DNA from: Pseudoalteromonas shioyasakiensis
Lineage (GTDB): Bacteria > Pseudomonadota > Gammaproteobacteria > Enterobacterales > Alteromonadaceae
Length of the DNA: 64,000 nucleotides
NCBI GenBank assembly: GCA_013391845.1
Contig: CP058414.1
Coordinates: forward strand, 1,722,501-1,786,500
Reading direction: 5' to 3'
Below, piece after piece: positions 1 through 9,567 of the stretch (positions within the stretch are counted from its first letter, which is position 1; every line of letters begins with the position of its first letter). The notes under the pieces are model-generated. The model made no database searches, was not told the origin of the DNA, and was given only the letters and a program-made list of their open reading frames with translations. A program made the translations under genes and the position numbers.

Positions 1-746
1 TGCTCTGTTGGTGTTGCATTGATTTGTACAGGGAATTGCGCTTTGCGCCATTTTGCTTGTGCGCCAAAAAAGCTTGATAGCGCTGCAGCTGCTTCTAGCG
101 TATTTTCATCCGGTTGTGATGCAAAAACAAATGGTAAGGTTAGTCTGCTGTAATCACGTGAATCAAAAAATGGCGCAGGGAAATACTCAAGTAAGCTTTC
201 TAGAGCTAGTGACTGGCGGTCAATTGAAATACGGCTACTTTTACTTAGCTCTGCCCAAATTGTGTCACTGTAGCCATCTTGACAAACCATGTCGTAATAA
301 CCTACTAGCTCAAAACGTATTTGGTTGAAGTCTTTAATCAACTTAGGATTAAGTACAACACTCTGCTCAGACACTTTGCCAATTGGAGAGTCTTTCTTAT
401 CAAAAGGTAACACTGTTACTAAGTTTTCATTTAAGAAAATCTTTAAATGTGACACTCGGGCAAGAAGTGATGGTGACGATGTGTATGAAAAGTCTAGGGT
501 TAGCTTTTTACCTAGCTTATCTAAGCGATTCGTAAAATCAACACGCGTACTGTTGCTAATACCATCAAGTTTAAACTTGCTTAAACCAAGCTTTTCAAAG
601 CTTAATGTCATGGTTTCAATTGGCGCTTGTTCAGGGTAACCATCATCAAAAATAGCTTTATTAGGGAGAGGCTCAGCACTTATCGCCCAGCTAGATGTGC
701 TGAGTGTGGCAACAGCTAATAACAAGGTCAAAATAGTTTTTATCAT
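1..746 (-). CDS. bcsB: Cellulose synthase periplasmic subunit BcsB (5' part, truncated by window edge)
   Basis: The minus-strand frame stays open from an ATG at 746 to the window edge, giving 248 residues. It begins with a signal peptide (about 20 residues, ending near SSWA) and continues as a beta-rich periplasmic protein, as expected for the N-terminal carbohydrate-binding part of BcsB. Its ATG overlaps the bcsA stop (ATGA), so the two are translationally coupled. BcsB caps BcsA and guides the growing glucan through the periplasm. The C-terminal domains and membrane anchor lie outside the window, as presumably do bcsZ and bcsC. Identification rests on position and N-terminal features more than on a diagnostic motif. 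Confidence 0.87.
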   Translation of the reverse strand, partial: MIKTILTLLLAVATLSTSSWAISAEPLPNKAIFDDGYPEQAPIETMTLSFEKLGLSKFKLDGISNSTRVDFTNRLDKLGKKLTLDFSYTSSPSLLARVSHLKIFLNENLVTVLPFDKKDSPIGKVSEQSVVLNPKLIKDFNQIRFELVGYYDMVCQDGYSDTIWAELSKSSRISIDRQSLALESLLEYFPAPFFDSRDYSRLTLPFVFASQPDENTLEAAAALSSFFGAQAKWRKAQFPVQINATPTE

Positions 747-3409
747 GATATTTTTAGTACTTTTGTTGGTTTTTTAGGTAATAATGACGCCACAAAGTAC
801 AAGACCCTGGATACAAAGGAAATCACTGGTCTTAATTCATTTGGAGCATGGAAAATCAAGTTCTTAAAGCCTTTTAGGCTGGTATAAAAAACGTGAGAAA
901 AACTGTATGAAGGCTTATCGTGTTTAAAGTTCTCTTGCCAATCAAGCCAAGCATCGGCACGTGAGAAAGTGCATTGAATAAAGGCTTTTTGTTTTTCTAA
1001 ATCTAAATCTCTTAGGGTAAGACCCAGCTGCTTATCGCGGGTGTTACAGATATAAGTTGGAAATGAAAACTGCTTTAAGCCACGACTCATTAACAGCTCT
1101 ACCTTATCGTTTACACGGCAAAGATGGGTATGTTCAGTTTCCAGACCAACACCATTGTTTGAGTAATCAGTAATTTTAACTTTAATGGTACGGCCATTAG
1201 CCAGACGAATGGCTGCAGGGAAGTTTGCTTTTATACGATGTGAGCTGCGCACTTGTTTTGCTTCAGCGGCAACGGCCACAGCTGCACCTAGAATTATCAC
1301 GTTATAGCTTGCCCATAACATGCTAATGACCAGTACACCTATTTGTGAGCTGTCACCAAAGAACAATCTGAACACGCCATAGGCCATACCCAACACGTTA
1401 ACAAGTAACAAGATGATATAGGGCTTTGAAATCGTCCAGTCGTAGTGATCTTGTTTGTTTAAACCACCTTTTTCAGTCACGTTAAATTTGCCCTTATTCG
1501 GGTTGATAAGCGCAACTGTGGTGGGTTTTAAGATATACCAAGCAAGTACTGACTCATAAACTTCGCCCCAAAATGAATAGCGGTACTTACCTTGAATTCG
1601 GGAATTGGTTATTTTTACTTGCAATAAGGTCGGTACAATATAAAGAAAGATGGCAACAAACGGTGCATAGATAATTTGCGCATTAAAATAAATTAATGCC
1701 AGTGGCGCTGTTAAGAACACAATACGCGGGATACCCGATAAAAAGTGCAGCATGGCGTTTAAGTAGCATAACCGCTGGGCAATATTTAAGCCTTTACCAA
1801 GCAGTGGGTTATCTAATCGGAATATTTGTGCCATGCCGCGTGCCCAGCGAATACGCTGACCAACGTGGGCAGATAAACTGTCAGTGGCAAGGCCGGCAGC
1901 TTGCGGAATATTAATATACGTTGTTTTGTAACCAGCGCGCTGCATTCTCAAAGCAGTGTGGGCATCTTCTGTGACGGTTTCTACGGCAAAACCACCAATT
2001 TCTTCAAGGGCACTGCGCCTTAAAACAGCACACGAACCACAAAAGAAGGTCGCATCCCACATATCGTTGCCATCTTGAATTAAGCCATAGAACAACATAT
2101 TTTCATTTGGGATTTTCCGATGGTTTTTGAGGTTGCGCTCAAATGGATCGGCAGAAAAAAAGTGGTGAGGTGTTTGTACTAAACACACTTTACTGTCATT
2201 GATGAATTGTCCCATAGTCATTTGTAAAAATGAGCGAGCAGGGATATGGTCACAGTCAAAAATAGCAATGTAGTCGCCATTAGTTACTTTCATCGCATGG
2301 TTCATGTTACCGGCTTTGGCATGGTTGTTATCAGGGCGAGTTAAATAACCAACACCAATTTGCTTTGCGAATTCGGCAAATTCAGGGCGCTTACCATCAT
2401 CTAAAATATAAATGTTAAGCTTATCTGCAGGCCAATCAATACTTTGCGCGGCGATTGTAGTCGGTTTAACAACATCAAGCGGCTCATTATAAGTAGGAAT
2501 ATAAATATCAACTGTTGGCCAGTTTGCTGTGTCTTTTCCTAACGCGATTGGTTTACGGTTTAATGGATTGATGGTTTGGAAAAAGCCTAATATTAGTACT
2601 AACCAAGCGTAACTTTCAGCAAGCAGCAAACCAATCCCTAGGGTAAGGGCTAAAGGGTCACCCCAGTTAAGAGTGTCAGTGTAGCGCCACCATAGATAAC
2701 GTGTAGAGGTTGTCACAGAAAGGGTGATCATCACAATAGTGGCTATTTTCCCTTCAACGCGTCTAAGTGAGTAAGCAACAATTAAAATTAAACTAATAAA
2801 CACCGCTTGTGCTTCAATACTAAATGGTACAGTCACAAATATAGCTACGGCAAAAACAATGAAAGTGAAAAACGCGACTTTTAATGTGCTGTTTTTCCAA
2901 AGTGAAGAGCGGGTTAGTGTTTTATATGAGTTAGTATTTGTTTGATCTCTTGCAATTAACCAAAGCCCTTTAAAAGAGCGAACTAACTTATTATCTGCAA
3001 GTCTTAATAAGCGGGCTGATCGCGTGATTTTACGCCAAGATTTACGCTGCTCCGCGGCTATTTGTTGTTGTGAGGTTGTGGTGGTGTTGAAAAGCGCAAG
3101 GTACACACTTTGCAATACGATCCGAATGCAGTTAGTCGGTGTCAAAACAGGTTGTGAAACATGAGGGTATAAGCGTTTAAGTTTAAGCTTTAGTTCACGT
3201 TTTTTATTGTTATCTAATTTAATAAATAATGACAAAAAAAGTACAAAGAAAGGAAGTAAAAACGCACCCAACAAGCTCATTTTATGCTGATTGTAATAAC
3301 TATAAAATTTAATAAATACAAAGCGCACAAGTTGTTTCGTTAAAAACAAACTTAAAAGGCCCTTGAGCAGGCGATGCGAAACCCCGTTTGAACTTGTATT
3401 ATTACTCAT
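743..3409 (-). CDS. bcsA: Cellulose synthase catalytic subunit BcsA (UDP-forming)
   Basis: A processive GT2 glycosyltransferase that polymerises UDP-glucose into beta-1,4-glucan and extrudes it across the inner membrane. Numbered from the chosen start, the family motifs are all present: DDG near 337, DCD near 385, TED near 480 and QRIRW near 518. A C-terminal PilZ domain carries RSSHR near 721 and DYSNNG near 748, the cyclic-di-GMP-binding signature. Several membrane segments flank the catalytic domain. The N-terminal extension of roughly 200 residues is typical of enterobacterial-type BcsA. I chose the ATG at 3409, which overlaps the bcsQ stop by 8 bases. A GTG at 3421 in the same frame is the alternative. 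Confidence 0.97.
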   Translation of the reverse strand: MSNNTSSNGVSHRLLKGLLSLFLTKQLVRFVFIKFYSYYNQHKMSLLGAFLLPFFVLFLSLFIKLDNNKKRELKLKLKRLYPHVSQPVLTPTNCIRIVLQSVYLALFNTTTTSQQQIAAEQRKSWRKITRSARLLRLADNKLVRSFKGLWLIARDQTNTNSYKTLTRSSLWKNSTLKVAFFTFIVFAVAIFVTVPFSIEAQAVFISLILIVAYSLRRVEGKIATIVMITLSVTTSTRYLWWRYTDTLNWGDPLALTLGIGLLLAESYAWLVLILGFFQTINPLNRKPIALGKDTANWPTVDIYIPTYNEPLDVVKPTTIAAQSIDWPADKLNIYILDDGKRPEFAEFAKQIGVGYLTRPDNNHAKAGNMNHAMKVTNGDYIAIFDCDHIPARSFLQMTMGQFINDSKVCLVQTPHHFFSADPFERNLKNHRKIPNENMLFYGLIQDGNDMWDATFFCGSCAVLRRSALEEIGGFAVETVTEDAHTALRMQRAGYKTTYINIPQAAGLATDSLSAHVGQRIRWARGMAQIFRLDNPLLGKGLNIAQRLCYLNAMLHFLSGIPRIVFLTAPLALIYFNAQIIYAPFVAIFLYIVPTLLQVKITNSRIQGKYRYSFWGEVYESVLAWYILKPTTVALINPNKGKFNVTEKGGLNKQDHYDWTISKPYIILLLVNVLGMAYGVFRLFFGDSSQIGVLVISMLWASYNVIILGAAVAVAAEAKQVRSSHRIKANFPAAIRLANGRTIKVKITDYSNNGVGLETEHTHLCRVNDKVELLMSRGLKQFSFPTYICNTRDKQLGLTLRDLDLEKQKAFIQCTFSRADAWLDWQENFKHDKPSYSFSHVFYTSLKGFKNLIFHAPNELRPVISFVSRVLYFVASLLPKKPTKVLKIS

Positions 3410-4121
3410 TCTGACTCGCACGGCTTACAAGCCAACCAGCTAGCGTTTCAAAATCGTCATTGGCAACGCTATATGGCGCACAATTAATTGCCACATTACG
3501 AAACGCAGTGGCTTCTTTGATAACTTCATCTCTATTGATATATAAAGGTGCAATTAATGGTAATTCAGTTTGCCAAAGCTGCAATAAATCTGATTCAAGC
3601 TCAGAGGCTGAATTATATTTATTGGTTAAAAAATAATGCTGCCATGATGATTCAGCCTGCTTTAGAGTGTTTAAACGTTTGAAAGCAAAACTGTGACAAA
3701 TTGCATCACAATTAATAATCTCAAGGAATATATCGTCTTCATTTAGCGAATAGCGGTGCACATCAACATGGGCTGGGCAGTCAAATAAAAACCAGCTGTC
3801 ATCGCTGTCATTAAGCTGCTGACAACTCTCTATAATACATGAAAAGTCTAACCCTAAGTTCGAACGGCTGCCATAGGGTAAAAACTTTACGCCATCGTTA
3901 TCTTGGTGAAACTGCTCACATGCAGAGGCAAAGTTTGGGTAATCACTCCAGCCTAGCTGATGCTCCCACGCAAGACCAAGATGTAGGCCTAAGTCGCTCT
4001 TTGGGTCTAAATCGATGGCATACACAGGCACATTTGATTTTCTCAAAGCACAAGCAAGGTTGGCCACAATAGATGTTGTACCTGTTCCACCCTTAATACC
4101 TTTCAAGAAAACTCGTTTCAT
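3402..4121 (-). CDS. bcsQ: Cellulose biosynthesis ParA/MinD-like ATPase BcsQ
   Basis: 239 residues of the SIMIBI/ParA class. The deviant Walker A loop, KGGTGTTS, follows the first beta strand at about residues 10-17, and IDLDPKSDLG matches the switch region. In E. coli BcsQ forms a complex with BcsR and BcsE that localises and activates the cellulose synthase. Here it lies between bcsR (ATGA overlap at 4118-4121) and bcsA (8-base overlap), the E. coli order. The protein is slightly divergent, but locus and motif together make the call firm. Confidence 0.92.
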   Translation of the reverse strand: MKRVFLKGIKGGTGTTSIVANLACALRKSNVPVYAIDLDPKSDLGLHLGLAWEHQLGWSDYPNFASACEQFHQDNDGVKFLPYGSRSNLGLDFSCIIESCQQLNDSDDSWFLFDCPAHVDVHRYSLNEDDIFLEIINCDAICHSFAFKRLNTLKQAESSWQHYFLTNKYNSASELESDLLQLWQTELPLIAPLYINRDEVIKEATAFRNVAINCAPYSVANDDFETLAGWLVSRASQNE

Positions 4122-4345
4122 TTATGATTCTTTATTGCGTTTTTGTTAATTTTTTCTGTGCGCAGGGCTTCTTTGGTCGCTAGTGCAATATCGTTAAGCA
4201 AAGGGTACTTTTCAATCGTTTTGCGATTTTTTTCAACATCAACAATTTCAACATAATCCGTTTCCTTGCCGCCAAATTGTCGTAACAGCTTTTCAATATC
4301 GTATTGAGTTAAGGTGTGTGAATTTTTTACTGCAAAGTCATTCAT
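4118..4345 (-). CDS. bcsR: BcsR-like cellulose biosynthesis protein
   Basis: 75 residues, similar in size to the short E. coli BcsR. The middle section (DYVEIVD...KYPLLNDIA) matches the conserved core of BcsR, where an acidic/aromatic stretch precedes a W/YPLL element. BcsR pairs with BcsQ and stabilises the BcsRQ-BcsE assembly. It is the first gene of the minus-strand arm and overlaps bcsQ by ATGA. The basic, asparagine-rich C-terminus (KINKNAIKNHK) extends past the E. coli protein. Confidence 0.85.
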   Translation of the reverse strand: MNDFAVKNSHTLTQYDIEKLLRQFGGKETDYVEIVDVEKNRKTIEKYPLLNDIALATKEALRTEKINKNAIKNHK

Positions 4346-4393
4346 CTAAAAAACCGTTATGAGAAAAATTAGCTTAAAAATGTTCACGATCCA

Positions 4394-4421
4394 TGGACAT
4401 AATCTGCATTATATATAGAAT
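4394..4421 (+). promoter_or_regulatory. Candidate sigma-70 promoter for bcsEFG
   Basis: TGGACA (4394-4399) and TAGAAT (4416-4421) are separated by 16 bases, each one mismatch from consensus. Transcription would start about 35-40 bases before bcsE. This is a sequence match only. Confidence 0.4.
4408..4413 (-). promoter_or_regulatory. Candidate -10 element for bcsRQAB
   Basis: A perfect TATAAT on the minus strand, about 60 bases upstream of bcsR. The -35 is weak (CTAGTT-like). It overlaps the plus-strand promoter candidate, so the two arms of the cellulose locus probably share a compact divergent control region. Confidence 0.4.
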
Positions 4422-4466
4422 AGCGTTTAAAACTAGTACTAAAGTATCTTTTTTAAGGGTTTGTTG

Positions 4467-6092
4467 GTGCCTCATTTAAATATTACAGGACTAAACGGAG
4501 CTTTCTCTGAGCTAAAGCGAGGCGCAAACTATGCTTTACTTGCCCCGCTAGATAATCAGCTATTAGAGTTAACAAGGCATCTTTTAACCAATCATAAAGA
4601 CTCTGTTTTTTTGCTTTCTGAACAAGTCGAATTATTTTTCGAAGGAGAGGGAAGCGAGTTATTATTTACTTTGTTCGAACAAAAGGTGCTGCACCCATTC
4701 CATTTACATCATAATGAGAATGTATCAAAAAGTTTGCATTTTTCCCGTGGTGTTATTAACGAAATAAAACAGTATGAGCAACTGAAAAACAGTACGGTTA
4801 TCGTGCATGTCGATTCAGAACATTTAGTCTCTTTGAACGAACAGCAGCTTGGTGAAAAACTCAAGCTCTATGTTGCTTTGTCACAATCAAAAAATGTCAC
4901 TTTAGTGTTTTTAATGTCAGGTGCTTATGTCAGTGAATTGAGACGTCAGTTATTAGCCTTAAACCGTTTCTTTGATGGCCTTATTTATATAACTCAAGAG
5001 GCATCAATTCGCACTCTTGAGTATGATTATTGGTGTCATAAAGAAGGAGTTATCGCTGGGCGTTCGGTTAATTTACAGCTTCATGATGGTCAACTTGCAT
5101 TAGTTGAGGTAGAGCAAGAGGCTGATGATAAGTCGCAAGCAACGGAGCAAGACTTTGATGAAGACGAGGTATGGCTAACTCAGAGTGCTGTACCTGAGGG
5201 TACAAAGCTACCCGTGTTTTATAAAATAATTGATGATAATGATGCTCTTTTTTCTAAAGGGCTTACCAAAAAATCAGCGACGTTAGTTTTTGCAGTTACC
5301 CGATACACTGATTTAAAAGCGTTAGCCAAAGATTGTTTCTCTCTTCGAAAGAAATGTGGTCGCCGACTGAAATTAGTAATTCAAAATGTTGATGGCATAA
5401 TTCGTCATCAGGACGAGTGCTTATTTTTAACTTTAGGGGTTAACCTTATTTTATATAGTTATTCTGAGCCTTCGCGTTTGCTATCACAAATTCAGTCAAT
5501 TCAAGGATTTCAATTTTCAAGACCACTCCCTAAATCAATTGATGATGTTCTGAAATACAGTGAAAATACCTTAGCAAAAGGCTATCTACCAATCACCAAG
5601 TTTGCACAGCAGGTTACCAAGCATAGCGATTCTGCGGCAAATCTTGGTGTAAGTGGGGTGCTTGTTATGCTAGAGCTTTTACCTCGCATTGATGCTATAC
5701 ACCCATTGCATTTATTTCATGTGAAACGTGAAGGAGATATTTTTAGTTTTGCAGATGGCTCGATTTATCTATATCTGCATGCTTGTCGAGAGCATGATGT
5801 AGAAAGTGCGATTAAGCATTTATTTAAATTACAGGTGAGTGACTTTTTTATGTCTAAAAATGTCATTGCCGATCATTTTTATATTCAGCAAGAATGTCGC
5901 CGTATACAACGTAATTTTGCAAATGTTGAAATAACTGATTTTACTCAACAATTACAAGAAAATGTGAGTTATATTTTTGATGCAAAAGGTTCAGATATAG
6001 CGACTTTAAATACAGAGACACCGGAATTCAAAAAAGTGATTCGACCAATATCCGAGCCAGTAAAAGTGACCTTAAAAGGTGATCTATCATGA
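4467..6092 (+). CDS. bcsE: Cellulose biosynthesis c-di-GMP-binding protein BcsE
   Basis: About 541 residues, with the BcsE organisation: an N-terminal degenerate NTPase-like region, a receiver-like domain (about 270-355) and a degenerate GGDEF-like domain (about 390-480). The sequence REGD, near residue 421, fits the RxGD I-site with which E. coli BcsE binds cyclic-di-GMP. BcsE recruits BcsQR to the synthase and is required for full cellulose output. The start is one of TTG 4461, TTG 4464 or GTG 4467; the GTG sits best behind the purine stretch AAGGGT at 4455-4460. It overlaps bcsF by ATGA. Confidence 0.9.
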   Translation: MPHLNITGLNGAFSELKRGANYALLAPLDNQLLELTRHLLTNHKDSVFLLSEQVELFFEGEGSELLFTLFEQKVLHPFHLHHNENVSKSLHFSRGVINEIKQYEQLKNSTVIVHVDSEHLVSLNEQQLGEKLKLYVALSQSKNVTLVFLMSGAYVSELRRQLLALNRFFDGLIYITQEASIRTLEYDYWCHKEGVIAGRSVNLQLHDGQLALVEVEQEADDKSQATEQDFDEDEVWLTQSAVPEGTKLPVFYKIIDDNDALFSKGLTKKSATLVFAVTRYTDLKALAKDCFSLRKKCGRRLKLVIQNVDGIIRHQDECLFLTLGVNLILYSYSEPSRLLSQIQSIQGFQFSRPLPKSIDDVLKYSENTLAKGYLPITKFAQQVTKHSDSAANLGVSGVLVMLELLPRIDAIHPLHLFHVKREGDIFSFADGSIYLYLHACREHDVESAIKHLFKLQVSDFFMSKNVIADHFYIQQECRRIQRNFANVEITDFTQQLQENVSYIFDAKGSDIATLNTETPEFKKVIRPISEPVKVTLKGDLS

Positions 6093-6265
6093 GCTTAAAT
6101 CAGTTTTTTATCACTTTTATTGTTGCAATGCTTATCGGTATTTTATTGAGTAATATAGGTAAGGCATTGTTTAATAAAGCAGTAGTGCTCTACCGAAAAC
6201 TAACATTTAGGCATGTATTATTAACCCCTTATACGCCAAAACGACACAAGAAGGATAACAAGTGA
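6089..6265 (+). CDS. bcsF: Small membrane protein BcsF
   Basis: 58 codons. The ATG at 6089 overlaps the bcsE stop (ATGA), and its TGA at 6263-6265 overlaps the bcsG GTG start. It has one hydrophobic helix at about residues 5-25 followed by a basic cytoplasmic tail ending RHKKDNK. This is the architecture of E. coli BcsF, a single-pass protein that links BcsE to the membrane-embedded pEtN transferase BcsG. Sequence identity to BcsF is low by eye; size, topology and position between bcsE and bcsG carry the call. Confidence 0.85.
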   Translation: MSLNQFFITFIVAMLIGILLSNIGKALFNKAVVLYRKLTFRHVLLTPYTPKRHKKDNK

Positions 6266-7842
6266 GGCTTTCAGGATTAGGTGTTTGGAATTTATACTTT
6301 TTAGTTAAGTTTGTTCTGTATAGCCGAGGTGACATTTCTTTTGATTTAATTGCAAACTTAGCATTTTTTGCTTTTCTAGCTATCTCTTTTCAACATATAT
6401 GGTTGTCTCGTTTTAAACACGCTGTGAGTGTGGTGGTAGGTGCGGCCTTGTTATATTACGATTCGTGGTTACCTCCAATTTCTCGGCTCACTAAGCAAGC
6501 CGGTAATGTACAAGATTTCAGTATTGACTATTTTTTTGAAATTACAGCGCGTGTCATCAGTCTTGATATGGTGTTGGCACTTTTCACTTTGGTGGTTTTT
6601 TATTGGTTAACTGTAAAATGGTTGCGCTATACCAGTATATCAATCATCGGCTTTGTTTATGCGTATTGGTTAGGGGGAGTCGCTACCGGTAATGAGGTTA
6701 TGCCTCAAGTGGCAACTAATAGCCAAACTACAAAAAAACAAGTACCCGTTTTAGTTTCTGATACAGCAAAACAAAAGACACCGGATCAACAGTTACAAGA
6801 CTTTTACCAGCAACAGAATTTACTACAAAGCCAGTTTCCTGACGTATTTAATGGCCAGCCATTTGATGTTGTTGTGCTAAATATTTGCTCTTTAGCGACG
6901 GCTGATTTAAAAGCGATAGGTGTTGAGCCACGTAACTTATTTGCTGATTTTGATATTCTGTTTAGCCAATTTAACTCAGCAACGTCGTACAGTGGCCCTG
7001 CGGCAATTCGTTTATTACGAGCAAGTTGCGGGCAAACAAGTCAAGAGCAACTATTTAAACCTGTTGATGAGCAATGTCAGCTATTCACTAACCTTGCTGA
7101 GCTTGGCTATAAAACCAGTGTGGCTCTTAACCACGATGGACATTTTGATGACTTTATAGGTTTGATCAGGCAATACGGTGGTGTCTCTGTGCCAAAACTG
7201 GATTTTAGCAAATTTAGTGCTGCGCAATATGGCTTCGATGGTAAACCGATTTATTCTGATGCGGATATACTCACTAATTGGTTGAAAAAGCAAGGTTCGA
7301 GTGAGCAGCCTAGGGCTCTTTATTACAACACCATTAGCTTACACGATGGCAATCAACTTGCTGGTCGTGAACGTATGAATAGCTTTGAAAGCTATCCGCT
7401 TAGACAACAGCGCTTATTTAATGACATCGATAAGTTTATAACTGAGTTAAAAGCGCAAGGTCGAAATGTAATGCTGGTGGTTGTGCCGGAACATGGGGCT
7501 GCCTTACAGGGTGATAAACTACAATTCTCTGGTTTGCGCGAAATTCCGAGCCCTTCAATAGTTTCAGTGCCAACTGCGGTTAAATTCATCGGTCCTGATA
7601 TAAAGCATGATGGGCTGAATGTCGTTGATGAAACAATGAGTTATTTTTCACTGTCAGAGTTAATCAACAATACGATGAAGCTTGACTTGTTCACAGGTAC
7701 GGTACCCATTAACCGAGTGCTTGATAATTTACCAACTTCAGCCAAGGTCGCCGAGAATGAAGATACGGTAATGATGTATATAAAAGGGCAGCCTTACATC
7801 CAATTAGATGGTGGAGAATGGACCAAGTACCCGACTAATTAA
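6262..7842 (+). CDS. bcsG: Cellulose phosphoethanolamine transferase BcsG
   Basis: 526 residues: about four or five N-terminal membrane segments (to about 140) and a periplasmic alkaline-phosphatase-like domain. Catalytic features match E. coli BcsG. Cys209 in NICSLA and Ser244 in TSYSG are 35 residues apart, the same spacing as Cys243/Ser278 in E. coli. Glu410-His411 (PEHG) corresponds to Glu442-His443, and His361 (SLHDGN) to His396. BcsG moves phosphoethanolamine from phosphatidylethanolamine onto cellulose. The start is a GTG overlapping the bcsF stop. All visible active-site residues are present, so pEtN-cellulose is predicted. Confidence 0.95.
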   Translation: MRLSGLGVWNLYFLVKFVLYSRGDISFDLIANLAFFAFLAISFQHIWLSRFKHAVSVVVGAALLYYDSWLPPISRLTKQAGNVQDFSIDYFFEITARVISLDMVLALFTLVVFYWLTVKWLRYTSISIIGFVYAYWLGGVATGNEVMPQVATNSQTTKKQVPVLVSDTAKQKTPDQQLQDFYQQQNLLQSQFPDVFNGQPFDVVVLNICSLATADLKAIGVEPRNLFADFDILFSQFNSATSYSGPAAIRLLRASCGQTSQEQLFKPVDEQCQLFTNLAELGYKTSVALNHDGHFDDFIGLIRQYGGVSVPKLDFSKFSAAQYGFDGKPIYSDADILTNWLKKQGSSEQPRALYYNTISLHDGNQLAGRERMNSFESYPLRQQRLFNDIDKFITELKAQGRNVMLVVVPEHGAALQGDKLQFSGLREIPSPSIVSVPTAVKFIGPDIKHDGLNVVDETMSYFSLSELINNTMKLDLFTGTVPINRVLDNLPTSAKVAENEDTVMMYIKGQPYIQLDGGEWTKYPTN

Positions 7843-7936
7843 GTTATTTGTCCAAAATTGTTTACAATAGACTACCCAGTTGCAGGGAGTTAGCGTATCA
7901 TTCTCATACTATAGGTTCCCGTTTTTTGAGGATGTA

Positions 7937-9493
7937 ATGCGTTTAGATATCCACTGTGCTGACCGAATTGGTATCGCACAAGAGATTCTCAATATCTTGG
8001 TGAGTTACCAAGTTGATTTAAAAGGCATCGAAGTAGATTCGATTAATTGTCGAATGTATGTCAGCTTTCCGCCTATTGAATTTGAACAATTCCAAAAAAT
8101 TATGCCATCTATCCGCTTGATAGATGGTGTGAAAGACGTTCGTACGACTGCATTCTTACCTTCTGAGCGAGAGCATAATGAGTTAAATACATTACTGCGT
8201 GCATTACCTGATGGTGTTATATCTATTGATGCTAAAGGGTGGGTGCGTTTATGTAATGATGCTGCTTGTCGCGACTTACAACTATCCGAAAGTGAAGTTA
8301 TTGGCGCTAATATAAATAACTTGCTTAAAGGCTTTAACTTTACTCGCTGGTTAGAAGGTAAAGAAGTACTTGGCCAAACAACCCGAGTTGAAGTAGCTGG
8401 CGAAGACTTTATTGCTGATATTCTGCCAATTTCAGTACCACAAGGTGCAGAAGGGGATGTGTTAGCCGGTGCAGTTATCAATATCAAATCACAAAGTAGA
8501 CTAGGTCAGCAAGTAAGTGCGTTTCGCCGTTATGGCCAAGAAAGCTTTGCAACTATACATAATTTTAGTACTGCAATGCGTCGTGTTGTTCGTGAAGCAC
8601 GCAAAATGGCACAGCTTGAAGCGCCGATCCTCATTACTGGTGAAACAGGCACAGGTAAAGAGTTACTCGCCCGTGCTTGCCACTACGCATCAAACCGTTC
8701 AGTAAAACCATTTATCGCTTTATCATGTGCTTCTTTGCCAGATGATGTCGCTGAGTCAGAATTATTTGGTTATGCAGGCTATGAAGAGAATGCAGCACCT
8801 AAACGTGGTGTGCTAGAGCAAGCTGATGGTGGTACAGTGTTTTTAGATGAAGTCGGTGAAATGTCGACTCAGCTGCAAACTAAGTTACTACGTTTTTTAC
8901 AAGACGGTACCTTCCGTAAGGTCGGTGATGAAAACGAAGTTAAAGTTAATGTGAGGATTATTGCAGCAACACAAAAAGACTTACCTGCAATGGTCCAAGA
9001 AGGAACATTTCGAGAAGATCTTTACTATCGAATTAACGTGTTAACCCTTGAAATTGCGCCATTACGTGATAGAAAAGCAGATATTGGCCCTTTGGCTGAG
9101 CACTTTATTCAAAAGTATGCCCAGCAAAATGGTCATTCTGTGCCTGTAATGTCTGAAGATTGTTTACGCTTTTTACAAGATTACCCATGGCCAGGTAATG
9201 TACGCCAATTAGAAAATGCGATTTATCGAGCAGTATCATTATTAGATGATAATGAATTGCGCATTGAGCATCTGCAGTTACCAACGTTTACCCATGATTT
9301 AGGTTATCTAGAGTCTGACTTTGAAGGAACCTTAGACCAAGCGGTAAAACGCTTTGAAGCGACTTTACTTCGCAAGCTTTACCCTGCTTATCCAAGCTCT
9401 CGTCAGCTTGCAAAGCGGTTAGGTTTAAGTCATACAGCAGTAGCAAATAAGCTTCGAGATTATGGGATTAATCGTAAGACTGTAAAGGTTTAA
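7937..9493 (+). CDS. tyrR: TyrR/PhhR-type aromatic amino acid regulator
   Basis: 518 residues, near E. coli TyrR (513) and similar along its whole length. An ACT domain (1-75) begins MRLDIHCADR, then a PAS domain (about 80-185), an AAA+ domain with Walker A GETGTGKE (about 235-242), and a C-terminal Fis-type helix-turn-helix (RQLAKRLGLSHTAVANKLRDYG). The GAFTGA loop that contacts sigma-54 is absent after ELFGYAG, as in TyrR, so it should act at sigma-70 promoters of aromatic amino acid transport and catabolism genes. The ATG at 7937 has TGAGGA upstream. The frame is open back to 7880, but that extension has no homologous counterpart. Confidence 0.95.
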   Translation: MRLDIHCADRIGIAQEILNILVSYQVDLKGIEVDSINCRMYVSFPPIEFEQFQKIMPSIRLIDGVKDVRTTAFLPSEREHNELNTLLRALPDGVISIDAKGWVRLCNDAACRDLQLSESEVIGANINNLLKGFNFTRWLEGKEVLGQTTRVEVAGEDFIADILPISVPQGAEGDVLAGAVINIKSQSRLGQQVSAFRRYGQESFATIHNFSTAMRRVVREARKMAQLEAPILITGETGTGKELLARACHYASNRSVKPFIALSCASLPDDVAESELFGYAGYEENAAPKRGVLEQADGGTVFLDEVGEMSTQLQTKLLRFLQDGTFRKVGDENEVKVNVRIIAATQKDLPAMVQEGTFREDLYYRINVLTLEIAPLRDRKADIGPLAEHFIQKYAQQNGHSVPVMSEDCLRFLQDYPWPGNVRQLENAIYRAVSLLDDNELRIEHLQLPTFTHDLGYLESDFEGTLDQAVKRFEATLLRKLYPAYPSSRQLAKRLGLSHTAVANKLRDYGINRKTVKV

Positions 9494-9517
9494 TGATACT
9501 AACTTAATTTATTAAAT

Positions 9518-9553
9518 AAAAAAGGCTTGGGTGAAAACTCAAGCCTTTTTCTT
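9518..9553 (+). terminator. Rho-independent terminator of tyrR
   Basis: GGCTTGGGT / ACTCAAGCC stem with a GAAA loop, flanked by A and T runs, 25-60 bases after the tyrR stop. Confidence 0.85.
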
Positions 9554-9567
9554 TGTTGTTCAATATC

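Noticed and set aside
53..639. Two plus-strand frames at the left edge
   Set aside because: They are antisense to the bcsB frame, which starts with a signal peptide, overlaps bcsA by ATGA and remains open to the edge.
8005..8487. 160-codon antisense frame inside tyrR
   Set aside because: TyrR is alignable to E. coli TyrR over this stretch; the antisense product is low-complexity Ser/Thr/Pro with no domain.
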